A stretch of DNA of 9,704 nucleotides from a bacterium (GTDB lineage Bacteria; Patescibacteriota; Minisyncoccia; Phycocordibacterales; UBA918), in assembly GCA_002710785.1 (NCBI GenBank), contig PAMC01000012.1, positions 1 to 9,704 of the forward strand, read 5' to 3'. The translations under genes were made by a program, and so were the position numbers. The first letter of the stretch is position 1. Every line of letters begins with the position of its first letter. The notes beneath the pieces are model-generated. The model saw only the letters and a list, made by a program, of their open reading frames with translations. It was not told the origin of the DNA and ran no database searches. Positions 1 to 4,842 of this stretch are shown piece after piece.

Positions 1-134
1 CACACCATGGTCGACGCCTACTCGCACACCGCTGCTTGAAAAAATGAAAAAACTTCTCGTGACCCCTTGATTTGCTCTGATGTCTCGGTAAACTAACCGC
101 AAAGCGAGCGGCTGTTTTGTTGACTGCGTCAAAA
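1..134. other. Left-edge stretch with no gene called
   Basis: No complete gene is visible. Two short plus-strand frames run in from the window edge and stop at 37-39 and 68-70. Either could be the last residues of a protein whose body lies outside the window, and the sequence shown does not decide between them. Bases 95-113 can form a weak stem (CCGC/GCGG core) on either strand, but neither strand follows it with a convincing T run, so I do not call a terminator. Confidence 0.4.
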
Positions 135-542
135 TTAGTGCGACACAGCTGGCTCCATACCACCAGCTTCATCGATCCAGCCCTGTACCATCTCTGCTGA
201 CGGCACGCGGTTGGTGCGGTTCTCTTTCTCGTTGCACTCGGCCATCCCCTCAGCGAGGTTCTCCGCGTTGCGGTGTGCCAGCTCTTTCACGGTATCAACA
301 CCAGCCGCTTCCAAGAGGTCGGCGTACTCCTCGCCAACGCCGTTGATGCGCATGAGATCGGCTTTGTTGACCCACTCGAGGAGGTGTTTTTCGGAGATGC
401 CACTCTCGGTTGATACGCCCTCGCGGCCCTTCTTGTCGCCGCAGCGGCGCAAAAGGTCCTCAGTAGTTTGGATATCAACGTCCCGGAGTTTACTTCCGTA
501 TTCTGGGCCGATACCTTCAATTTCTTCGATTGAGTATGACAT
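135..542 (-). CDS. DUF4332 family protein (helix-hairpin-helix-like)
   Basis: A 135-residue soluble protein. Two tandem helix-hairpin-helix-like units are visible: IEGIGPEYGSKL near residues 8-19 and INGVGEEYADLLEAAGVDTV near 66-85. Each is followed by a helical stretch, including SGISEKHLLEWVNKADL near 47-63. This layout matches DUF4332, whose biochemical role is not established; the HhH-like repeats suggest nucleic-acid or protein binding, which is inference. Length is normal for a stand-alone DUF4332 protein. The ATG at 542 starts right at the domain (MSYSIEEIEGIG). It has its own predicted promoter at 574-582, directly behind the terminator of the upstream excalibur gene, so it is probably a single-gene transcript with a leader of about 24 bases and no Shine-Dalgarno close to the ATG. 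The stop is TAA. Family call is secure; function is unknown. Confidence 0.9.
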   Translation of the reverse strand: MSYSIEEIEGIGPEYGSKLRDVDIQTTEDLLRRCGDKKGREGVSTESGISEKHLLEWVNKADLMRINGVGEEYADLLEAAGVDTVKELAHRNAENLAEGMAECNEKENRTNRVPSAEMVQGWIDEAGGMEPAVSH

Positions 543-573
543 ATGATTGTTTCAAGATTGAATAACGACTCCT

Positions 574-582
574 AGTATAGCA
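574..582 (-). promoter_or_regulatory. Extended -10 element of the DUF4332 gene
   Basis: On the minus strand the sequence reads TGCTATACT, a TGN extension plus a 5/6 match to TATAAT. It lies 31 bases before the ATG at 542. No -35 hexamer is evident; that position falls inside the preceding terminator hairpin, so the extended -10 would have to carry recognition. Confidence 0.6.
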
Positions 583-618
583 AAAAACGCGGCGACTCTT
601 AGAGGCCGCCGCGTTTTT
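583..618 (-). terminator. Intrinsic terminator after the excalibur gene
   Basis: Arms AAAAACGCGGCG (583-594) and CGCCGCGTTTTT (607-618) are perfect 12-base complements around a 12-base loop. Read on the minus strand, the GC core is followed by six T (587-582), just after the stop of the gene at 631. The symmetry (A run on one side, T run on the other) would let it act on the plus strand too, but no plus-strand gene ends here. Confidence 0.85.
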
Positions 619-630
619 CTTGCAGCTTCG

Positions 631-1116
631 TTAGTTGCCAGCTGGTAGAGCCTGGCAAGCTACACCGTCGTTGTTGCCGTCGAGTCGATTAATGTCATTA
701 TCGACACCACCAGCATTTTCAAAGAAACGCTGGGCTTCAGGTTGAGTGGCAAAGTCGTCACAGTTGTATTCGTCGGTGTACTTCGCCCCAGCAGTACCCT
801 CAGCAACGATATTACCCTCACGATCGCGTAGGACACGGGTCATGAGTCCGCCATCAGCTCCGACCTCAAGGTTGCCGCTCTCATCGCGCTCAACGACTGC
901 CTCAGACACTGAGCCGGTTTCGAGCATCGTCCCAAGGTCGACGTCAGTGTTAGCCACCTCGAGACCTAGGGCCACGAGCAAGATAGCGACAATGCCGAGC
1001 ATCCACAGTCGGGTTTTCTCAAAGAAAAAGGCAATTACGCCCACAAGCACCAACAGGCCGATAATGATGATGAGACGACTCTTTTTACTGCGCCGCCAGT
1101 TAGCTACTTCATTCAT
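631..1116 (-). CDS. Membrane-anchored excalibur calcium-binding-domain protein
   Basis: A 161-residue protein. After a basic start (RRSKKSR near 8-14) come two hydrophobic segments, about 15-33 and 37-54, then a polar linker, and a C-terminal excalibur domain at about 115-156. The domain shows the family pattern: NCDDF near 118-122, a middle AQRFF, and the Asp-rich loop DGNNDGVAC at 146-154, with Cys119 and Cys154 placed to form the usual disulfide. Excalibur domains bind Ca2+ through a loop like that of EF hands and normally sit outside the cell. With two helices both termini would be on the same side, so either the first segment is a signal peptide or the topology is unusual. ATG at 1116 is chosen because the basic, helix-leading N-terminus follows it at once. 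Own promoter at 1140-1148; terminator at 583-618. Domain call is confident; role is unknown. Confidence 0.9.
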   Translation of the reverse strand: MNEVANWRRSKKSRLIIIIGLLVLVGVIAFFFEKTRLWMLGIVAILLVALGLEVANTDVDLGTMLETGSVSEAVVERDESGNLEVGADGGLMTRVLRDREGNIVAEGTAGAKYTDEYNCDDFATQPEAQRFFENAGGVDNDINRLDGNNDGVACQALPAGN

Positions 1117-1139
1117 GTGGATATTTAGGTTATTACTCT

Positions 1140-1148
1140 ACTATAGCA
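1140..1148 (-). promoter_or_regulatory. Extended -10 element of the excalibur gene
   Basis: Minus strand reads TGCTATAGT: TGN extension plus a 5/6 match to TATAAT, 23 bases before the ATG at 1116. It is divergent to the plus-strand element at 1201-1209, so 1117-1220 is a divergent promoter region. No convincing -35. Confidence 0.55.
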
Positions 1149-1200
1149 GACTCTATACGAAGTTTGGCGTGGAAAAGGGCGCCAGTCAGGTCAGGGTGAG

Positions 1201-1209
1201 TGGTATAGT
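1201..1209 (+). promoter_or_regulatory. Extended -10 element of the PsiE-like gene
   Basis: TGGTATAGT, with 11 bases between the hexamer and ATG 1221. A start site about 7 bases downstream would leave a leader of about 5 bases, too short for a ribosome-binding site. Confidence 0.6.
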
Positions 1210-1220
1210 GAAGGCAAGTT

Positions 1221-1841
1221 ATGGAGAGAACGGTTCCTTTTCTGAACGCCTGCATTTCATTTGTTGCTTTCATCACCGCTTTATCGTTGGTGGTGTACAT
1301 GCTAGTGTCGTTTGTGACGGGCACCTACGACGTTGCGATCCAAATTTTTGACACCGTCTTTCTCGATCCAGCCGAGCGCCAGTCGATCCTAAATGCGCTT
1401 AACACTGAGTTTTTGCATACTATTGCGCTCCTCATTGTTTTAATGAAGGCGTACCGCATTCTTGTTGAGTACATGCGCTGGTACCACATCGACATCAAGT
1501 ACATGATGGAGATCGGTATTATCGCTTCGGTCCTCGAGCTCCTCTTCAACTACCAGAGCTACAGCATTGAAATGCGTTACATCTTCTTGGGTGTTGCCGT
1601 GTCGTTTGCGGCAATTTACGCCTTTAGACACGACACGCTTGTTTCCGCCATGAAAGAGTCCCGTCGAGAGAACCGCGAGTGGCTCAAAGACGATCACGAA
1701 GCTTGCCTCGAGCACGAGCCAGCCGCTGACGGCTACGAGTATGTCTACCAAGAAGTGCCGGTAGAGAAACCAAAGCCAAAGAAGCGCGCGACCAAAAAGT
1801 CGACCAAAAAAACCACTGCTAAGAAAATCGCTAAGCGCTAA
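1221..1841 (+). CDS. PsiE-like membrane protein with lysine-rich tail
   Basis: A 206-residue protein with four predicted membrane helices (about 10-32, 63-84, 96-110, 117-136). The central part (HTIALLIVLMKAYRILVEYM near 66-85, then WYHIDIKYMMEIGIIAS near 87-103) resembles the phosphate-starvation-inducible PsiE family, whose molecular function is not known. E. coli PsiE is about 136 residues; the extra length here is a soluble C-terminal tail. The tail has an acidic and aromatic part (about 150-180) and then a strongly basic part from 183 to the end, rich in Lys, Pro, Ala and Thr, like histone H1 C-termini. The ATG at 1221 is supported by the -10 element at 1201-1209 and the immediate membrane helix. 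The stop overlaps the stop of the convergent CNNM gene by 4 bases, with no terminator visible between. Family assignment rests on pattern only. Confidence 0.75.
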   Translation: MERTVPFLNACISFVAFITALSLVVYMLVSFVTGTYDVAIQIFDTVFLDPAERQSILNALNTEFLHTIALLIVLMKAYRILVEYMRWYHIDIKYMMEIGIIASVLELLFNYQSYSIEMRYIFLGVAVSFAAIYAFRHDTLVSAMKESRRENREWLKDDHEACLEHEPAADGYEYVYQEVPVEKPKPKKRATKKSTKKTTAKKIAKR

Positions 1842-2806
1842 TCCTCCTCGCGCTCTTCATCATCCTCGTCCTCGATCTCTTCTTGGATGATCTCTTCGAT
1901 AATATCCTCAAGACTGATCACCCCCACAAACTGTCCGTTTTTGCTCATCACTGCAGCTAAGTGTCGTCGCCTGGTGAGCATTTTTTTAAGCACCGCGTCG
2001 AGCTTGGCGTCACCACGTATCTGCATAATTTCGTCCTCGTACGCCTCAGTGTCGCGTAGGAGTACGTCGGTAGTTTCGGTAATGAGCTCCTTGGTGTAGA
2101 GCAAGCCCACCACGTTATCGCGCTTGCCCTCATAGAGTGGGTAGCGTGAGTAACCATGCTCATCCATGTTCTCACGCAAAGCGTCGTCTAGGCGACTACC
2201 GACGTCGTACATCACGACCTGCTCGGCTGAGGTCATCACCTCGCGCACGGTTGTGTGCGAGAACTGCAAGGCACCGTGTACGATACGCTTTTCATCTTCG
2301 TCGACGGCACTGTGCTCTGAGGCCTCATGTTCTGCGACGATTTCCATCAGTTCGCTATGCGAGTATACCGTTGGCAACTCCTGACCAAGGACGCGGTCAA
2401 GTATAGTAGCTATCGGCCAGGTGAACGGACGCAACAGTAGCATAAGGAGCTGAACGATCGGCGCAGCTTTGGCACCAAAATAGAGGGCGTGTCGAGAAAT
2501 TACCGCTTGCGGAATAATTTCACCGAAAATGAAAATAATACTAGTGGCGAGCACACCCGCAACGACGCCACTTGCAATTGATCCAAGAAAGATGGCGAGC
2601 GCGCTGTTTACCGCAACGTTGCCTAAGAGCAGGGTAGTGAGGAGGTGGTTACCTTGCTCTCGGAGCGGCAAAATCCGCGCGGCCCGTCGGTCGCCCGCTT
2701 TAGCACGACGCTTGAGCGATTGCGGCTCCAGGGTGAAGTAGCCTAAGGTCAAACCCGAGAAAAGGGCAGAAGCGGCAATCAAAAGCAGGGATATCGCGTA
2801 TTCCAT
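1838..2806 (-). CDS. CNNM/DUF21 and CBS-pair membrane protein (hemolysin C/CorC-like)
   Basis: A 322-residue protein. Residues 1-165 form a DUF21/CNNM membrane domain with the family landmarks: a small-residue-rich first helix with SGLTLGYFTL (17-26), LLGNVAVNSA (60-69) and IFGEIIPQAV (93-102). Residues about 186-245 and 255-312 form a CBS pair (VREVMTSAEQV at 187-197, GVISLEDIIEEI at 295-306). CNNM/CorC proteins move Mg2+ or help control it, with the CBS pair sensing nucleotides; some members were labelled hemolysins. The usual C-terminal CorC_HlyC domain is absent; the protein ends in an acidic run of Glu and Asp (about 304-322). ATG 2806 overlaps the TAA of the upstream 24-residue ORF (TAATG), suggesting translational coupling. 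Stop is TAG, overlapping the PsiE-like stop. Substrate is not shown by the sequence. Confidence 0.9.
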   Translation of the reverse strand: MEYAISLLLIAASALFSGLTLGYFTLEPQSLKRRAKAGDRRAARILPLREQGNHLLTTLLLGNVAVNSALAIFLGSIASGVVAGVLATSIIFIFGEIIPQAVISRHALYFGAKAAPIVQLLMLLLRPFTWPIATILDRVLGQELPTVYSHSELMEIVAEHEASEHSAVDEDEKRIVHGALQFSHTTVREVMTSAEQVVMYDVGSRLDDALRENMDEHGYSRYPLYEGKRDNVVGLLYTKELITETTDVLLRDTEAYEDEIMQIRGDAKLDAVLKKMLTRRRHLAAVMSKNGQFVGVISLEDIIEEIIQEEIEDEDDEEREED

Positions 2807-2880
2807 TAGAGACTACTGAGCCAGGCGTTTACAATCATGAGGGCAACGAGCCCGAAGATGGCGTAGATAACTAGTTTCAT
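2806..2880 (-). CDS. 24-residue hydrophobic peptide upstream of CNNM gene
   Basis: ATG at 2880, TAA at 2806-2808. Of 24 residues, nearly all from 3 to 17 are hydrophobic (LVIYAIFGLVALMIV near 3-17) behind one lysine, so it would be a single membrane helix. Its stop shares a base with the CNNM start (TAATG), a standard coupling arrangement, and a perfect TATAAT lies 11 bases before its ATG. This favours a real translated small protein, either an accessory helix of the transporter or a leader peptide that delivers ribosomes to the CNNM start. No known family is recognised. Confidence 0.6.
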   Translation of the reverse strand: MKLVIYAIFGLVALMIVNAWLSSL

Positions 2881-2891
2881 GCAGTGTTTGC

Positions 2892-2897
2892 ATTATA
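2892..2897 (-). promoter_or_regulatory. -10 element of the small-peptide/CNNM pair
   Basis: Minus strand reads a perfect TATAAT whose TAA is also the stop codon of the HD-domain gene (2893-2895). The ATG at 2880 follows after 11 bases, predicting a leader of about 5 bases. No clear -35. It would let the CNNM pair be expressed separately from the HD gene. Confidence 0.55.
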
Positions 2898-3450
2898 CCT
2901 GAGGAGCTGGCAACTCGGCAAAAAAGGTAATGAGGTTCTCAATGTGCTCGTCGAGGCTCACCCCAAAGTCCTCGCAGCCCGCGTAAATATGCCCGCGGTC
3001 GATACCGGGTGCAAAGCGCGTCTCCTTTAGTCGCTTGCGAATCGATTTTACTTTCATCTCGCCAAACGGAATCGGATTGAGTTTGTGGTAGGCGTAGAAG
3101 ATGCCGCAGATCTCATCACACGCAATGAGCGCGCGGGCGAGGTCCGTTTCTGGTTTAGTGGTAAAGCCGTTAAATCCATTGGCATGTGCCTCGATGGCGT
3201 GAATGAGCTCTGCTGGATAGCCCCAGTCGCCAAACCAGATAAGCGACGGTCCGGGGTGCTCGGTTGGGTGCTTATCGTAGTCGAGGTCGTGGAGGTAGCC
3301 GGTTAGCCACCAGAGCTCCTCGTCTTCGCCTCGTAGACGTGCGTAGCCTGCCATGGCTGTCGCCACCATGAGCGCATGGTAGCGTTGGTACTCGTCGGCG
3401 ACGTACTCGTGCAACGAGGCTTCTGCTTCAGTTCGGGTTGGGAGTGTCAT
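2893..3450 (-). CDS. HD-domain hydrolase-like protein
   Basis: A 185-residue soluble protein. The metal-site pattern of the HD superfamily is visible: His25 (YHALMVATAMAGYARL, 24-39), the HD doublet His54-Asp55 (YLHDLDYDKHP, 52-62), His84 and His89 in the middle, and Asp112 (IACDE, 110-114). This fits HD-domain phosphohydrolases, often annotated only as HDIG or HD domain proteins acting on nucleotides or other phosphates; the substrate cannot be read from the sequence. The ATG at 3450 has no Shine-Dalgarno. It begins 10 bases after the stop of the putative 22-residue ORF, so the two may be cotranscribed. The stop TAA doubles as part of the next promoter. Confidence 0.88.
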   Translation of the reverse strand: MTLPTRTEAEASLHEYVADEYQRYHALMVATAMAGYARLRGEDEELWWLTGYLHDLDYDKHPTEHPGPSLIWFGDWGYPAELIHAIEAHANGFNGFTTKPETDLARALIACDEICGIFYAYHKLNPIPFGEMKVKSIRKRLKETRFAPGIDRGHIYAGCEDFGVSLDEHIENLITFFAELPAPQV

Positions 3451-3460
3451 AGGTGTCTGT

Positions 3461-3529
3461 TTATTTCTTTGCTTTGCTTAGAGCGGCTGAGCGGCACTTC
3501 TTACAGAAGCGGTACACCTTGCCTGACAT
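3461..3529 (-). CDS. Putative 22-residue CxxC basic peptide
   Basis: ATG at 3529, TAA at 3461-3463. The peptide carries one CxxC pair (RFCKKCR, residues 7-13) and a lysine-rich end (SKAKK), with 7 Lys or Arg among the first 13 and last 5 residues. One CxxC cannot make a full zinc finger alone, but it resembles half of a zinc ribbon, as in small ribosomal proteins. It lies 10 bases before the HD gene and its start codon sits inside one arm of the perfect inverted repeat at 3517-3562. It could be a real small protein, a regulatory upstream ORF, or the remnant of a longer gene. No homologue is recognised. Confidence 0.4.
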   Translation of the reverse strand: MSGKVYRFCKKCRSAALSKAKK

Positions 3530-3562
3530 TTTATTCCTTACGGTACAAAATGTCAGGCAAGG
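3517..3562. repeat. Perfect 16-bp inverted repeat
   Basis: CCTTGCCTGACATTTT (3517-3532) is the exact reverse complement of AAAATGTCAGGCAAGG (3547-3562), with a 14-base loop. In a minus-strand transcript the first arm covers the last codons of the TfoX-like gene and the second arm covers the ATG of the 22-residue ORF. No T run follows on either strand, so it is not a standard intrinsic terminator. Confidence 0.9.
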
Positions 3563-3897
3563 CCTTGCGAAAGTCTAGCAGACTTTTTCACCCAATCGGT
3601 AATAGTCTCGCGGTCTTCGAGAATGGCCTCAGGCACACGCCAGTAGGGCATGGGTGTTGGTTTCTTGTTTTTGTGGCCGGTGTAAATAAATTGCGTGGCT
3701 CCAGCGGCAGCGTATTCTTCTGCCAACTTCTCGGTGGCTTTAAAACAGACCTTATCGTCGCTGGTGATAATTGCAAATATGCGATTTTGGTAGTAGAGCC
3801 CGTAGCCCCCAAACATCTTTTTGTACGTGATGTCGCTTATATGCCCGAGCACATCTTCGGTGATGTACACTGCGTAATCGTCGATTGGTTTATTCAT
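3553..3897 (-). CDS. TfoX N-terminal-domain protein
   Basis: A 114-residue protein. The TfoX N-domain signature is present: KKMFGGYGLYYQNRIFAII at about 26-44, followed by DDKVCFKAT (47-55) and a C-terminal aromatic and helical part (MPYWRVPEAI, 83-92). Full-length TfoX/Sxy regulates competence genes in gamma-proteobacteria, but stand-alone N-domain proteins are widespread and of unknown role, so a competence function should not be assumed. I start at ATG 3897 rather than the in-frame TTG at 3915, because the upstream codons contain the -10 element TATACT and the family normally begins near here. Predicted to be leaderless. The stop TGA lies in the inverted repeat at 3517-3562, and no terminator separates it from the 22-residue ORF and HD gene, so readthrough is possible. 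Confidence 0.87.
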   Translation of the reverse strand: MNKPIDDYAVYITEDVLGHISDITYKKMFGGYGLYYQNRIFAIITSDDKVCFKATEKLAEEYAAAGATQFIYTGHKNKKPTPMPYWRVPEAILEDRETITDWVKKSARLSQGLA

Positions 3898-3903
3898 GTC
3901 GGT

Positions 3904-3909
3904 AGTATA
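3904..3909 (-). promoter_or_regulatory. -10 element of the TfoX-like gene
   Basis: Minus strand TATACT, six bases before ATG 3897. With the usual 7-base distance from the -10 to the start site, the transcript would begin at the A of the ATG, a leaderless mRNA. Confidence 0.55.
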
Positions 3910-3918
3910 GCGCAAAAG

Positions 3919-3942
3919 AAAAAAGCCGCCCGGGAGGGCAGC
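3919..3942 (-). terminator. Intrinsic terminator after the transglycosylase-like gene
   Basis: On the minus strand GCTGCCC, loop TCCC, GGGCGGC (seven pairs, one T-G wobble), followed directly by six T. It lies 10 bases past the TAG of the gene at 3952 and just upstream of the TfoX -10 element. Confidence 0.9.
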
Positions 3943-3951
3943 CAGATTGTG

Positions 3952-4440
3952 CTACGAAGCTTCTGGACTGGAGATTTGAGCGCCGACACTAGCCGGCGGC
4001 GGTAGTCGCATGTCACTCCAGCAGTACTCCGAAGCGCTCCACGGTTGCAACCCCTGCGTGCGCAAGAGGTGCAGGCCGTACGTCACGTTGTCTTCGAAGA
4101 CCCTGACGTCGAGTCCCAGACGAGTAGCATCGCGCTCGTGGTACCCGAGGTTGATCTGTAGCACTCCTGTGTCGCGGGAGTCAATGTCGCCACGTTTAGC
4201 GGTCACCCCATCATCTTCAAAGTGCTCCAGCGATGATTCGCAGAATGCCACCTTGACGAGCGGATGTGTCGCATCGAGAAGCTCATACATCCGGCGCAAC
4301 GTATCAATTTGCACCGGTGAGAGCTCCTCCACGGTAATGTGGCGGTCGATGTTGTCGAGGTTGCTGGCATGTGCCGTCAGCACACCACCAGCCACTAAGC
4401 CAAGACAACCGACGATAACGTATCGTAACTTCAATTTCAT
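3952..4440 (-). CDS. Exported lysozyme-fold (SLT-type) protein
   Basis: A 162-residue protein with a clear signal peptide: KLKLR, a hydrophobic core to about residue 22, and a likely cleavage after AHA (23-25). The mature part resembles a small lytic-transglycosylase/lysozyme-like domain: a CES motif at 67-69 placing Glu68 as the likely catalytic acid, DTGVLQINLGYH (90-101), an AxxLGLD segment (105-111), and LQPWSASEYCW (131-141). Cys67 and Cys140 could form a disulfide. Such proteins cut peptidoglycan outside the membrane; cleavage is inferred, not shown. The start is supported by a GGAG ribosome-binding site 7 bases upstream, rare in this window. Stop TAG, then a strong terminator. Divergent from the plus-strand gene at 4561. 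Confidence 0.85.
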   Translation of the reverse strand: MKLKLRYVIVGCLGLVAGGVLTAHASNLDNIDRHITVEELSPVQIDTLRRMYELLDATHPLVKVAFCESSLEHFEDDGVTAKRGDIDSRDTGVLQINLGYHERDATRLGLDVRVFEDNVTYGLHLLRTQGLQPWSASEYCWSDMRLPPPASVGAQISSPEAS

Positions 4441-4447
4441 CAGGTCT

Positions 4448-4451
4448 CTCC
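4448..4451 (-). promoter_or_regulatory. Shine-Dalgarno of the transglycosylase-like gene
   Basis: Minus strand GGAG, 7 bases before ATG 4440. It is the clearest ribosome-binding site in the window, in contrast to the nearly leaderless genes. Confidence 0.6.
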
Positions 4452-4503
4452 ATGGTTTGAGAAACCCTTCCCAAGGAACAGGCGGCTCTTAGTGACCGCT
4501 CCG

Positions 4504-4532
4504 GAGAGTAAGACGCAGATGAGGCTACTCTC
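4504..4532. repeat. Operator-like inverted repeat in divergent promoter region
   Basis: GAGAGTA (4504-4510) and TACTCTC (4526-4532) are perfect 7-base complements 15 bases apart. The second half covers the place of the -35 region for the promoter at 4546-4554, which lacks a -35 consensus. The spacing fits a dimeric repressor or activator site. This is position-based inference, and a 7-base match can occur by chance. Confidence 0.35.
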
Positions 4533-4545
4533 TTTCACGTCTGCT

Positions 4546-4554
4546 TGCTATAAT
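4546..4554 (+). promoter_or_regulatory. Extended -10 element of the membrane protein/alkC pair
   Basis: TGCTATAAT, a perfect -10 hexamer with the TGN extension, six bases before ATG 4561. It predicts a transcript beginning at the start codon. It also argues against using the upstream GTG at 4492. Confidence 0.7.
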
Positions 4555-4560
4555 TTTGCT

Positions 4561-4842
4561 ATGGATGAAAAACTCAAACACTTAGAAGAAACAGTAGTAA
4601 AAGAAGTCGACGACGTTGCGAAAACGGTCGAGCAAACAACGGTCCATTTTCGCAAGACAATACTGCAACGTTTCCCATTTTTAATTATCGGCCTTTCGAC
4701 TTTTGGTTTGGTTGCCGTGCTCTACTCGTTTGAGCAGGTGATCTCGATGATTCCGATTTTAAATAGTAATCCGCTGTACGTTTTTATACTGGGAATCACC
4801 GCGCTTGCGGCTACCGGCACGCTCTATAAAAAGCTCCAGTAA
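4561..4842 (+). CDS. Small two-helix membrane protein
   Basis: A 93-residue protein: a charged helical N-terminus (residues 1-37, rich in Glu, Lys and Val, possibly amphipathic or coiled coil), a membrane helix at about 38-56, a short loop, a second helix at about 71-88 and a basic end (YKKLQ). No named family is recognised. The ATG at 4561 is preferred to a GTG at 4492 because the extended -10 element lies between them. Its TAA overlaps the alkC ATG by one base (TAATG), so the two are almost certainly cotranscribed and translationally coupled. Whether it works with AlkC or only supplies ribosomes is not known. Confidence 0.85.
   Translation: MDEKLKHLEETVVKEVDDVAKTVEQTTVHFRKTILQRFPFLIIGLSTFGLVAVLYSFEQVISMIPILNSNPLYVFILGITALAATGTLYKKLQ

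Noticed and set aside
95..120. Possible terminator stem near the left edge
   Set aside because: Only four to six pairs with a mismatch or wobble, and a poor T run on either strand.
746..1351. A 201-codon plus-strand open frame
   Set aside because: It lies antisense to the excalibur gene and overlaps the PsiE-like gene in another frame; composition is Ser/Arg-rich as expected from an antisense shadow.
2818..2895. A 26-codon frame starting at the ATG of TATAATG just after the HD stop
   Set aside because: It overlaps the hydrophobic 24-residue ORF in another frame, shows no membrane or domain pattern, and does not end at the CNNM start.
3570..3588. Hairpin AAAGTCT-AGC-AGACTTT followed by two T on the plus strand
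   Set aside because: AT-rich stem, inside the end of the TfoX-like gene, with no plus-strand gene ending there; too weak to call a terminator.
3553..3897. Competence regulator reading of the TfoX-like gene
   Set aside because: Only the N-terminal domain is present; stand-alone N-domain proteins are common outside competence systems and no competence genes are nearby.
3376..4005. A 209-codon plus-strand open frame
   Set aside because: It is antisense to the HD-domain and TfoX-like genes and to the terminator at 3919-3942. Its translation has no recognisable domain, while the minus-strand frames carry family motifs.
4010..4492. A 160-codon plus-strand open frame
   Set aside because: Antisense to the transglycosylase-like gene, which has a signal peptide, catalytic motif and Shine-Dalgarno.
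4492..4560. GTG start extending the small membrane protein by 23 residues
   Set aside because: The extended -10 element TGCTATAAT lies inside that extension, so the transcript would begin after the GTG.
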